Shown here piece by piece: positions 33,759 through 45,671 of a stretch of DNA of 64,000 nucleotides (its first letter is position 1; every line of letters begins with the position of its first letter). The stretch is from contig JAUPFV010000001.1 of the NCBI GenBank assembly GCA_036936605.1, forward strand, positions 166,742,643 through 166,806,642. The letters run 5' to 3'. The translations under genes and the position numbers were made by a program. Below the pieces are notes generated by a model. The model worked only from the letters and a program-made list of their open reading frames with translations. It made no database searches and was not told the DNA's origin. The DNA comes from Limnanthes douglasii subsp. nivea (taxonomy: Eukaryota > Streptophyta > Magnoliopsida > Brassicales > Limnanthaceae).

Positions 33759-35300
33759 TTAACTATATCTCATGTATGAGTCTGAAACAGCTTCTTTAAA
33801 CGACTGAGGTTCATATAAATTATGTACGTTTGCTATGAAAGACGAAAAATGAGATGAGTAAGAAGAATACCCAAAATCTGGTAGTTTGGAAGAGTTACTT
33901 ATACGAGTAGATCTTCTGAGGGGTGGAGATGGTGGTTCACTAAAAGAAGGAGTTGACTCAGGCCTTGATAAAGCAGAAGTAATATCAGTTGTAGTCGATG
34001 TCTCATGAGCTGGCACATAAATAATAATTGATATGTCGTTATTATTTTCAAAAGGATTAATAGTATAAAGTTTGGTACTTGTTATATCATGTGATTTCAC
34101 TGGAATCGAATAAAACGGGATATGCCCAAGAAATGTAACATGTTGAGAGACATAAAGTTTCTGACTAGTAGGATAAAAAAAAGGATAACCTTTGTGTCTA
34201 ACACCATAACCCAAGAAAACATATGTTACGAATGTATGGCCCAATTTGTTGCATTCCACATGAGGACGAAGGACAAAACTTGTACATCCAAACACTCGTA
34301 AGGAAGAATAATATAAAAGTTGTCCGTATAACTTCTAGAAGGGAGACATCCATGCATTATGAGCAGTGAGAATTCGATTTATCACATATACAACAATATG
34401 AATTTCTTCTCCATAAAAAACTTGTAGGAACTTCACCAGATAAAAGCAACGAACGAGCAATCTCAATAAGGTGGCGATGTTTTTTTTCTGCAACACCATT
34501 CTACTTGGAGATATCAGTGCAAGAAGACTGATGTATGGTACCATCATATGCAAGTAATTGAGTAAAATAATTGGATGTATATTCACCCCATAAATCACAC
34601 TAGAAGCATTTTATTACAACAGAATGTTGAGTCTTAACAAGTGCCCGAAATTCTCTATAAATTCCAAGGAAATTTGATCTATGTTTCATAAGTTAAACCT
34701 AAGTATATCGAGTATAATCATTGATGAAAGAAACATCAGTAGGACGAACCACCCTTTGTGGAGACATGAGGTGGACCCCAAACATCAGAATAAATAATAT
34801 AAAATGAAGCAATAGAAGAAGTTACACTTTCATTAAATGGTAACGCCAAAATTTTTGCAAGTTTACAACCACTACAATCTGAGATATTACAAGTGTTTAA
34901 CTGACCTAAAGCACTTTTAGAGACTAAAAAATTTCAACGAGATGCAGATACATATCCCAGACGAGACTGCCGAAGATAAAACTTAGACGATGAAAGATTT
35001 AAACAAAACAAAGACAAATCAACACCATAGGTAACAATATCAGTCAAGTATATTTTCTCACTATCAACACCATAAACATCCACATCTATTACTTTGAGTT
35101 TCTCTAAAACGTAGAGTTCGCTTATTTTACGACTTGTCTCAATCACTGTATGAGTATTTTGATTTTGTATAACACAAACAGACTCTAAAAACAAGACACA
35201 ATAACCAGATTTACACAATTGGCTACCAAAACAAGATTCCAAGAAATGGTGGGAACATAGTAAACATCATATAGAAATATATGAGGGATACATATAGAGC
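33759..35300 (-). pseudogene. copia pre-integrase and integrase (broken)
   Basis: The pre-integrase domain lies near 34,830-34,980 (RQSRLGYVSASR, then DCSGCKLAK). The integrase core follows: SDVWGPPHVSTKGGS with FINDYTRYT near 34,700-34,790, and the E-containing GVAEKKHRHLIEIARS near 34,450-34,500. The C-terminal extension is the frame at 33,759-34,295 (MFGCTSFVLRPH, FVTYVFLGYG, YVSQHVTFLGH), ending in a serine/proline-rich linker before RT. Frames change several times. Confidence 0.82.
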
Positions 35301-35346
35301 CAATACCCTATATTGACATTGGTGTAGCAGTAGCAGACAAAATAGA

Positions 35347-35600
35347 TTAGGGTGAAACATGAGACAACGAAACGAAGTTTGACATGTGAGGTAACATATT
35401 ATGAGATCCACTTGAATCCAAAATCCACAATGATGAATCAATACCTGAAGTGGAAGAGGAGGACATACATGAATGGTATGTAGATGTAGATATAACAAAG
35501 TTCTTCTTAATCAGCTTGTTACTAGTAAATTGTATAAAGTCATATTTTCCTATCATATTCGCAATAAGATCCACAATCTCTAATCAAACAAAACTAAACA
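35347..35600 (-). pseudogene. copia gag tail and protease start
   Basis: The minus-strand frame 35,347-35,574 contains SSSTSGIDSSLWILDSSGSH. The motif WILDSSGSH corresponds to copia protease WILDSGASH, with one residue inserted or shifted at the active site. Nothing resembling the UBN2 gag or a zinc knuckle is found between it and the leader. The same truncated arrangement occurs at 57,600-57,800. Confidence 0.8.
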
Positions 35601-35995
35601 ATCAAGAGATGCAAAATCCAAATTGGAAAAATCAAATCAAAATCTTAATCAAACCCCAAATCCAAAATCAAACAAAGTCCAAATTCAACATCTCAGTGGT
35701 CTAACAAAATCAAATCGAATACTCAATCAATCCAAATCCAAGTCCAAATACCAAATACCAATTTCCAATTTCCAATTTCCAATTTTCAATGTTCAATGTT
35801 CAATCAAAATCTAAATCAAAAATCAAAAATCAAAAATCAAATTGAATTCACGGTTTTACCAACAAAACTGGTGCACTTTTCCACTAGCAATTTCTGCCAA
35901 AGCGTAGCACCGAATCATAATCCAACCGGTCAGATTAAAGGATTGGATGTCCCGAACAGCTATAAAAAATTCAGCAAAAACGGAGACTGATTGCC
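35600..35995 (-). repeat. low-complexity copia leader (AAATTGG/AATCC simple-sequence tract)
   Basis: The plus strand is built of CCAAATCCAAATAC and CAATTTCCAATTTCC words. On the minus strand it aligns with the leader at 57,110-57,600 (GAAATTGGAAATTGG, ATTCGATTTGATTTT, CCACTGAGAT). The sequence specific to this copia family stops near 35,995. Confidence 0.8.
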
Positions 35996-35999
35996 TTCA

Positions 36000-37683
36000 A
36001 AACCCTCCAAATCATGAATTATGAAATGCAGATAGATGTTCATCTAGAGAATGAGGGAGTTAGGATCAAAGAATAATATCTCGAACACCTCATATGAATG
36101 ATGAAAACTAGGAAAGTCTTCTTATTCAAGAGGAGCGAGACTCGTTACGAGGAAAAATTAAGGCATTGAGGTTTCAAAGAGAAGCTGAAGTAAATCTTAT
36201 ACGTAAGGTTCAAACAGAAAGTGAAAAGTCTGATGGACAAGAGGGTGATCCCCAATATAGTCCAAAGAAAACACCAAACGTCGAAAAATGAACGTAAAAC
36301 CAATGATTATTCTAGTTCTTCGAAATATAGTAAAGGCCCAGCTTCTTAGTCTAAAGTATCATCGTTTTCTTCGAACAATGATTATTATCATAAGAAGAGA
36401 AAAATTCACTATGAGAAGTATCGATCAAAGAAAGTTTCAAACCAAAATCACAAATCAAGTAATATATTATTTGGGTAAAAAGAATAAAAAAGGCTTCAAG
36501 GAAAAAGTAAAGGGGTCAGAAGATCATAGTATAAACCATTTGGTGAGTGATCAGTTTGCTATCTAATCCAAACGATGTATATTTTGTACTTCCAATGAAG
36601 ATCGTCGATTTAGCCAATGGTATAATTGGAGGCAGTCACCTTTGTCTTCCAAAATTATATCTGGTCATTTACCCAGACGGGTGGAAATCTTAAAGATGGA
36701 TAAGTTCGATGGGAGCAAAGATCCGAATAATCATCTCGAACAATTCAATAATTTCATCATGAATTTTTACTATGATAATAAACTGTTGTGTAGGGTTTTT
36801 TCTCAAACCTTTAAGGACAGAGCCTTATAGTAGTATAACCGACTTCTGCAAGGGTCAATCAAACACTTTCATATGTTCAAAATGGCTCTCCGAAGATAAT
36901 TTATAGGAAGTATAGAGCTTAAAGGAAATAGAGATACGATAATCTATTTTCAGCAATTTCCTGACGAAACTTTAAAGGAATATACGAAGTATTTTGTAAA
37001 AACTAAAGATGGTTTGGTTTACTAGACTACTTCGAACAAGTAACTATAGCTTATTTTAGAAAATGGCTTCTACTGGGGAATTAGCTGACATTATTACCCG
37101 GAAAAAAAGCATTGACATGGAAAATCTATTATCCCTAATTGCGAAACAAATCATAGTGAAAGAAACGAAAAATAATGAAGTTTCTCAATCAATCTAGAAG
37201 GATCTCTTCATCCTCTCAACAACAAACTACAACAAATTATATTCTAAAGGAGTCCAGACATAAATCCTATCGACATATGGCTAACCAGCCTTCCCAGGGC
37301 TAACAATTTAGACCTAGAGGGGATCAGTGGGATTGACCCGATTATTTCGCAGAGCTAACTGAAAATATTGCAACCATTTATTATAAGTCAAATAAGTTTG
37401 TGCAATTTTAAGACCACCACCCATTTGAACTCCCAAGGAAAATCGAAACACTAGGTTCTGTAGGTAGAATAATTATGTGGGGCATGATTCCAAGTATTAT
37501 ATTGCTATAAAGCACGAAATCCAAACTCTAATTATGAATGGAAAACTAACCACTTTTGTCAAACCAAAAGTGGGAAATAGATCATTACCGAACACAAGTG
37601 GGACTCGAGTATGGCAATTAGTTGATCGAATAGAGACTATAGAAGCGGCACCCAAATAGGAAGGGAGAAGTGTCCGAATTATA
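36000..37683 (+). pseudogene. gypsy relic B: gag
   Basis: This is plus-strand gag of a Tat-like gypsy. The N-terminal coiled segment is at about 36,110-36,220 (EERDSLRGKIKALR, comparable to EERDRLKGEIEALR at 58,357). The gag core is at 36,642-36,830 (KMDKFDGSKDPNNHLEQFNN, then LLCRVFSQTFKDRAL) and is strongly similar to 58,920-59,100. A zinc-region remnant lies at 37,430-37,500 (NYVGHDSKYYIAIKHEIQTL, with cysteines lost). Stops and frame changes are frequent. It forms the left flank of the tandem array and supplies its upstream sequence. Confidence 0.8.
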
Positions 37684-39648
37684 TCATGGTTGGATCATGA
37701 TGGTATGTTAAAAGAAGGGAGAAGTGTCTGAATTATATCAATTCTTTAAATTATTGACCATTTTCGCAGGGGATATAATGATAGCTCCCTCAAGTTGTTC
37801 TTGAAAAGGATATATAGCCAGCTTGAGTACACAGTTAAAAGGAAAAATATCTACTCATTTGTATCAGAATCTAGCTCCGTTTATTGTTTTCGATTAGGAT
37901 CATTTGAGATATGTTGATGGGGCACATAAGGATTCTTTGGTAATTGGGGCTGCAATTGAGGGAATGGAAATCCGTAGGATTTTAATTGACATTGTCATCT
38001 CAACTAATGTTTTGTTTTTGTCTAGTTATAGGCTAATGAAAAACCCGCTTATCATTATCCGATTAAGTAAGACCATAGTGGGATTTATGGGGGATCCTAC
38101 CAATATGATTGGGGAGTTGGAAAGCAAAACTATCCTCAGAAAAATATTGTGAGAGTGTTTTTTCTAGTGGTTGATGGTTCGACTCCTTATAACGTCATCT
38201 TTGGTAGATCCTGGCTATCAATGATGCATGATGTCGCATCAATAGTTTATCAATTCTTAAAGTACGCAGTCGGAGGCCAAGTGAGAGTTATTAGAAGTAG
38301 CCAAAACAATGGCTATAGAATGCTCTGTCACTGTGCTTGCCCCAAAAGCGTTAGAGAATGTGACAGCTGAGAAGGAAAAGCAATTACTAGAGTCCTCTTC
38401 GGATTCAATCAAAATATATGATCCAAGAGAGACTCCTAGTGCAGGTATTCTAGACGTATAGGTTGATTTACATATTTTTTGGATGGGAAATAGGTTCGGA
38501 TCGAAGCGAAATTATTATCATAAATAAAGGAGAAAATGTTATCATTCTTATCCAAGAACTTTCATGTGTTTTCTTGGTGTAGTAAGGATATAACAGGGGT
38601 ACCAGCCAACATCATTTGTAAAAAACTGGGTATACAATCCGATGTAAGCCCTGTAACACATAAATAAACAACGTTTTCTGTAGACAACTTTAAAGCCATT
38701 GTGAAAGAGGTAGATAGATTGACAAAAATTGAGCTTATTCAGGAATCTCGATACCCATTATGGACTATTAATACAGTATTTTTGAAAATTGAATAATGCA
38801 AAATGGCGTATGTGTATTGATTTTACAGAGCTAAACAGATCATGTCTAAAGGATCCGTTCCCTATCCTTCGGATAGATCAATTAATAGAATTCTACTTCT
38901 GGCAACAAGCTACTATCTTTCATGGATGTGTTTAATAGATACATTGGATCGGAAGGATCAAGATCACACTATATTTATCATAGATAGGGTCTGCATTGTT
39001 ATAAGATTATGTCATTCGGTTTGAAGAATATTGAGGTTACTTACTAACGTCTAATGAATAAATATTTCACTAGTCATATTGAAAGACATGTTGAGGTTTA
39101 TATCGACGATATGCTAATAAAGAGTTTAAAGGATGCAGATCACTTGATTGATCTCAAAGAAACTTTCTCCAACTTGGAAGCTATAAACTGGAAGTTAAAT
39201 CTAGAGAAGTGCACATTCTGAGTACAATCCGGAAAGTTCTTAAGGTAAATTATAAGTTAAAAAAAAGATTTAAGCTGACCTAGCACAACTACATGTATTA
39301 CTTGCTATGAACCCTCTCATATCCACCAAAGAGGTCTAAATATTGACTTGAAGGTTTGATGCATAGAACAGATTTATATCAAGTTCATCTAATCATTGTG
39401 CACCATTTTTTCAAGTCTTAAGTAATACAAAATTTAATAGGTCTTCAAATTATGTTGAGGCATTTGTTAAGATCAAAGAACATTTTTCTTCACCAAAAAT
39501 ATTATCAAAGCCGGTGATGGAAGAAAGGCTTTATATTTACTTAGAAATATCCACCTATGAAGTTTTGGTTTGGGAAGTTGATAATTACCATCACCCTATT
39601 TATTATGTTAGAAAAAGTTGGTTAGATCCTGAAAAAAGGTATTTGAAG
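37684..39648 (+). pseudogene. array unit 1 (gypsy protease-RT-RNase H)
   Basis: The protease frame is at 37,904-38,152 and 38,149-38,370 (LIDIVISTNVLF, where the active-site D-T-G is changed to D-I-V; NVIFGRSWLSMMHDVASIVY). RT text runs from about 38,800 (RMCIDFTELNRSCLKDPF). The catalytic YIDDM at about 39,096-39,115 is still intact here, unlike in units 2-6. RNase H is at 39,520-39,648. The unit lacks the first about 40 bp of the others and has a 12-13-bp deletion near 38,135. It is the most divergent copy and lies next to the single-copy gag. Confidence 0.88.
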
Positions 39649-41644
39649 GATTATGAGTATTTGGATCCCGGTCCGGATCTTGTTTAGATCATGGTCGGAT
39701 CATGATGGTATGTTAAAAGAAGGGAGAAGTGTCTGAATTATATCAATTCTTTAAATTATTGACCATTTTCGGAGGGGATATAGTGATAGCTCCCTCAAGT
39801 TGTTCTTGAAAAGGATATGTAGCCAGCTTGTGTACACAGTTAAAATGAAAAATGTCTACTCATTTGTATCAGAATCTAGCTCCGTTTATTGTTTTCGATT
39901 AGGATCATTTAAGATATGTTGATGGGGCACATAAGGATTCTTTGGTGATTGGGGCTGCAATTGAGGGAATAGAAATCCGTAGGATTTTAATTGACATTGT
40001 CATCTCAACTAATGTTTTGTTTTTGTCTAGTTATAGGCTAATGAAAAACTCGTTTTTCATTCTCCGATTAAGTAAGGCCATAGTGGGATTTATGGGGAAT
40101 CCTACCAATATGATTGGGGAGTTGGAAAAGCAAACTATCCTCAGAAAAGAACTGTTTAAAAATATTGTGAGAGTGTTTTTTCTAGTGGTTGATGGTTCGA
40201 CTCCTTATAACGTCATATTTGGTAGCATGATGTCGCATCAATAGTTTATCAATTTTTAAAGTACGCAGTCGGAGGCCAAGTGAGAGTTATTAGAAGTATC
40301 CAAAACAATGGTTATAGAATGCTCTGTCACTGTGCTTTCCCCAAAAGCGTTAGAGAATATGGCAGCTGAGAAGGAAAAGCAATTACTAGAGTCCTCTTCG
40401 GATTCAAGCAAAATATATGATCCAAGAGAGACTCCTAGTGCAGTTATTCTAGACGAATAGGTTGATTTACATATTTTTTGGATGGGAAATATGTTAGGGG
40501 TGGAGCGAAATTATTATCATAAATAAAGGAGTAAATGTTATCATTCTTATCCAAGAACTTGCATGTGTTTTCTTGGTGTAGTAAGGATATAACAGGGGTA
40601 ACAGCCAGCATCATTTGTAAAAAATTGGGTATACAATCCGATGTAAGCCTTGTAATACAGAAATGAACAACATTTTCTGTAGAAAACTTTAAAGCCATTG
40701 TTAAAGAGGTAGATAGATTGACAAAAATTGAGCTTATTCAGGAATCTCGATACCCATTATGGAATGTTAATCCAGTATTTTTGAAAATTGAATAATGCAA
40801 AATGGCGTATGTGTATTGATTTTACAGACCTAAACAGATCATGTCTAAAGGATCTGTTCCATATCCCTCGGATAGATCAATTAATAGATTCTACTTCTGT
40901 CAACAAGCTACTATCTTTCATGGATGTGTTTAATAGATACATTGGATCGGAAGGATCAAGATCACATTATATTTATTATAGATATGGTCTGCATTTTTAT
41001 AAGATTATGCCATTCGGTTTGAAGAATATTGGGGTTACTTACCAACGTCTAATGAATAAATATTTTGCTAGTCAGATTGAAAGACATGTTGAGGTTTATA
41101 TCGACATATGCTAATAAAGAGTTTAAAGGATGCGGATCACTTGATTGATCTCAAAGAAACTTTCTCCAACTTGTAAGCTATCAACTTGAAGTTAAATCTA
41201 GAGAAGTGCACATTCTGAGTACAATCCGGAAAGTTCTTAAGGTAAGTTATAAGTTAAAAAAACGATTTAAGCCGATTAGAATAACTACATGTATTACTTG
41301 CTATGAACCCTCCCATATCCACCAAAGAGGTCTAAATATTGACTTGAAGGTTTGATGCATAGAACAGATTTATATCAAGTTCATCTGATCAATGTGCATC
41401 ATTTTTTCAAGTCTTAAGTAATACGGAATTTAATAGGTCTCCAAATTATGTTGAGGCATTTGTTAAGATCAAAGAACATTTTTCTTCACCAAAAATATTA
41501 TCAAAGCCGGTGATGGAAGAAAGGCTTTATATTTACTTAGAAATATCCGCCTATGAAGTTTTGGTTTGGGAAGTTGATAATTACCATCACCCTATTTATT
41601 ATGTTAGAAAACGTTTGTTAGATACTGAAAAAAGGTATTTGAAG
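39649..41644 (+). pseudogene. array unit 2
   Basis: This has the same content as unit 1 but with a 1-nt deletion in the catalytic RT motif (ATCGACATATGC instead of ATCGACGATATGC, about 41,100), shared by units 2-6. An 18-bp deletion at about 40,225 in the protease C-terminal region explains the shorter length. Its 3' half (from somewhere between 40,863 and 41,066 onwards) carries the same private variants as unit 4, for example AACTTGTAAGC and AGAAAACGTTTG. Confidence 0.88.
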
Positions 41645-43659
41645 GATTATGAGTATTTGGATCCCGATCCGGATCTTGTTTAGATCATTGTCGGATCATG
41701 ATGGTATGTTAAAAGAAGGGAGAAGTGTCTGAATTATATCAATTCTTTAAATTATTGACCATTTTCGGAGGGGATATAGTGATAGCTCCCTCAAGTTGTT
41801 CTTGAAAAGGATATATAGCCAGCTTGACTACACAGTTAAAATGAAAAATGTCTACTCATTTGTATCAGAATTTAGCTCCATTTATTGTTTTCGATTAGGA
41901 TCATTTAAGATATGTTTATGGGGCACATAAGGATTCTTTGGTGATTGGGGCTGCAATTGAGGGAATGGAAATCCGTAGGATTTTAATTGACATTGTCATC
42001 TCAACTAATGTTTTGTTTTTGTCTAGTTATAGGCTAATGAAAAACCCGCTTGTCATTCTCCGATTAAGTAAGACCATAGTGAGATTTATGGGGAATCCTA
42101 CCAATATGGTTGGGGAGTTGGAAAGCAAACTATCCTCAGAAAAGAACTGTTTAAAAATATTGTGAGAGTGTTTTTTCTAGTGGTTGATGGTTCGACTCCT
42201 TATAACGTCATCTTTGGTAGATCCTGGCTATCAATGATGCATGATGTCGCATCAATAGTTTATCAATTCTTAAAGTACGCAGTCGGAGGCCAAGTGAGAG
42301 TTATTAGAAGTAGCCAAAACAATGGCTATAGAATGCTCTGTCACTGTGCTTTCCCCAAAAGCGTTAGAGAATATGGCAGCTGAGAAGGAAAAGCAATTAC
42401 TAGAGTCCTCTTCGGATTCAAGCAAAATATATGATCCAAGAGAGACTCCTAGTGCAGTTATTCTAGACGAATAGGTTGATTTACATATTTTTTGGATGGG
42501 AAATATGTTAGGGGTGGAGCGAAATTATTATCATAAATAAAGGAGTAAATGTTATCATTCTTATCCAAGAACTTGCATGTGTTTTCTTGGTGTAGTAAGG
42601 ATATAACAGGGGTACCAGCCAGCATCATTTGTAAAAAACTGGGTATACAATCCGATGTAAGCCTTGTAATACAGAAATGAACAACATTTTCTGTAGAAAA
42701 CTTTAAAGCCATTGTTAAAGAGGTAGATAGATTGACAAAAATTGAGCTTATTCAGGAATCTCGATACCCATTATGGAATGTTAATCCAGTATTTTTGAAA
42801 ATTGAATAATGCAAAATGCCGTATGTGTATTGATTTTACAGACCTAAACAGATCATGTCTAAAGGATCTGTTCCCTATCCCTCTGATAGATCAATTAATA
42901 GATTCTACTTCTATCAACAAGCTACTATCTTTCATGGATGTGTTTAATAGATACATTGGATCGGAAGGATCAAGATCACATTATATTTATTATAGATATG
43001 GTCTGCATTTTTATAAGATTATGCCATTCGGTTTGAAGAATATTGGGGTTACTTACCAACGTCTAATGAATAAATATTTCGCTAGTCAGATTGAAAGACA
43101 TGTTGAGGTTTATATCGACATATGCTAATAAAGAGTTTAAAGGATGCGGATCACTTGATTGATCTCAAAGAAACTTTCTCCAACTTGGAAGCTATCAACT
43201 TGAAGTTAAATCTAGAGAAGTGCACATTCTGAGTACAATCCGGAAAGTTCTTAAGGTAAGTTATAAGTTTAAAAAAAAGATTTAAGCCGATTAGAATAAC
43301 TACATGTATTACTTGCTATGAACCCTCCCATATCCACCAAAGAGGTCTAAATATTGACTTGAAGGTTTGATGCATAGAACAGATTTATATCAAGTTCATC
43401 TGATCAATGTGCACCATTTTTTCAAGTCTTAAGTAATCCGGAATTTAATAGGTCTCCAAATTATGTTGAGGCATTTGTTAAGATCAAAGAACATTTTTCT
43501 TCACCAAAAATATTATCAAAGCCGGTGATGGAAGAAAGGCTTTATATTTACTTAGAAATATCCGCCTATGAAGTTTTGGTTTGGGAAGTTGATAATTACC
43601 ATCACCCTATTTATTATGTTAGAAAAAGTTTGTTAGATACTGAAAAAAGGTATTTGAAG
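41645..43659 (+). pseudogene. array unit 3
   Basis: This is near-identical to unit 5, displaced by exactly 4,027 bp. Private variants shared with unit 5 include AGATATGTTTATGGGG (about 41,909) and the RT reading PIPLIDQ. The protease frames are at 41,938-42,165 and 42,162-42,383 and RT at 42,802-43,128. The same frameshift in the YIDD motif is present. Confidence 0.88.
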
Positions 43660-45671
43660 GATTATGAGTATTTGGATCCCGATCCGGATCTTGTTTAGAT
43701 CATGGTCGGATCAATGGTATGTTAAAAGAAGGGAGAAATGTCTGAATTATATCAATTCTTTAAATTATTGACCATTTTCAGAGGGGATATAATGATAGCT
43801 CCCTCAAGTTGTTCTTGAAAACAATATATAGCCAGCTTGACTACACAGTTAAAATGAAAAATGTCTACTCATTTGTATCAGAATCTAGCTCCGTTTATTG
43901 TTTTCGATTAGGATCATTTAAGATATGTTGATGGGGCACATAAGGATTCTTTGGTGATTGGGGCTGCAATTGAGGGAATGGAAATCCGTAGGATTTTAAT
44001 TGACATTGTCATCTCAACTAATGTTTTGTTTTTGTCTAGTTATAGGCTAATGAAAAACCCGCTTGTCATTCTCCGATTATGTAAGACCATAGTGGGATTT
44101 ATGTGGAATCCTACCAATATGATTGGGGATTTAGAAAGCAAACTATCCTCAGAAAAGAACTGTTTAAAAATATTGTGAGATTGTTTTTTCTAGTGGTTGA
44201 TGGTTCGACTCCTTATAACGTCATCTTTGGTAGATCCTAGCTATCAATGATGCATGATGTCGCAACAATAGTTTATCAATTCTTAAAGTACGCAGTCGGA
44301 GGCCAACTAAGAGTTATTAGAAGTAGCCAAAACAATGGCTATAGAATGCTCTGTCACTGTGCTTTCCCCAAAAGCGTTAGAGAATATGGCAGCTGAGAAG
44401 GAAAAGCAATTACTAGAGTCCTCTTCGAATTCAAGCAAAATATATGATCCAAGAGAGACTCCTAGTGCAGTTATTCTAGACGAATAGGTTGATTCACATA
44501 TTTTTTGGATGGGAAATATGTTAGGGGTGGAGCGAAATTATTATCATAAATAAAGGAGTAAATGTTATCATTCTTATCCAAGAACTTGCATGTGTTTTCT
44601 TGGTGTAGTAAGGATATAACAGGGGTACCAGCCAGTATCATTTGTAAAAAACTGGGTATACAATCCGATGTAAGCCTTGTAATACAGAAATGAACAATAT
44701 TTTCTGTAGAAAACTTTAAAGACATTGTTAAAGAGGTAGATAGATTGACAAAAATTGAGCTTATTCAGGAATCTCGATCCCCATTATGGAATGTTAATCC
44801 AGTATTTTTGAAAATTGAATAATGCAAAATGCCGTATGTGTATTGATTTTACAGACCTAAACAGATCATGTCTAAAGGATCTGTTCCCTATCCCTCGGAT
44901 AGATCAATTAATAGATTCTACTTCTGTCAACAAGCTACTATCTTTCATGGATGTGTTTAATAGATACATTGGATCGGAAGGATCAAGATCACATTATATT
45001 TATTATAGATATGGTCTGCATTTTTATAAGATTATGCCATTCGGTTTGAAGAATATTGGGGTTACTTACCAACGTCTAATGAATAAATATTTTGCTAGTC
45101 AGATTGAAAGACATGTTGAGGTTTATATCGACATATGCTAATAAAGAGTTTAAAGGATGCGGATCACTTGATTGATCTCAAAGAAACTTTCTCCAACTTG
45201 TAAGCTATCAACTTGAAGTTAAATCTAGAGAAGTGCACATTCTGAGTACAATCCGGAAAGTTCTTAAGGTAAGTTATAAGTTAAAAAAACGATTTAAGCC
45301 GATTAGAATAACTACATGTATTACTTGCTATGAACCCTCCCATATCCACCAAAGAGGTCTAAATATTGACTTGAAGGTTTGATGCATAGAACAGATTTAT
45401 ATCAAGTTCATCTGATCAATGTGCATCATTTTTTCAAGTCTTAAGTAATACGGAATTTAATAGGTCTCCAAATTATGTTGAGGCATTTGTTAAGATCAAA
45501 GAACATTTTTCTTCACCAAAAATATTATCAAAGCCGGTGATGGAAGAAAGGCTTTATATTTACTTAGAAATATCCGCCTATGAAGTTTTGGTTTGGGAAG
45601 TTGATAATTACCATCACCCTATTTATTATGTTAGAAAACGTTTGTTAGATACTGAAAAAAGGTATTTGAAG
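43660..45671 (+). pseudogene. array unit 4
   Basis: This is near-identical to unit 6 in its 5' half (variants giving LCKTIVGFMWNPTNMIGDL, and GATCCTAGCTATC, which adds a stop in the protease). In its 3' half it matches unit 2 instead (AACTTGTAAGC, GTGCATCATT). RT is at 44,815-45,141. Confidence 0.88.

Larger units (their letters stand above)
32549..35995 (-). mobile_element. Ty1/copia relic, minus strand, lacking most of gag and 5' LTR
   Basis: On the minus strand the order is a low-complexity leader (35,995-35,600), protease, pre-integrase, integrase, deleted RT, RNase H, polypurine tract and 3' LTR. The leader, the protease start and the LTR all match the plus-strand copia at 50.1-57.8 kb, so the two are the same family in inverted orientation. 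The 5' end is cut near 35,995, where gypsy sequence begins. Confidence 0.87.
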
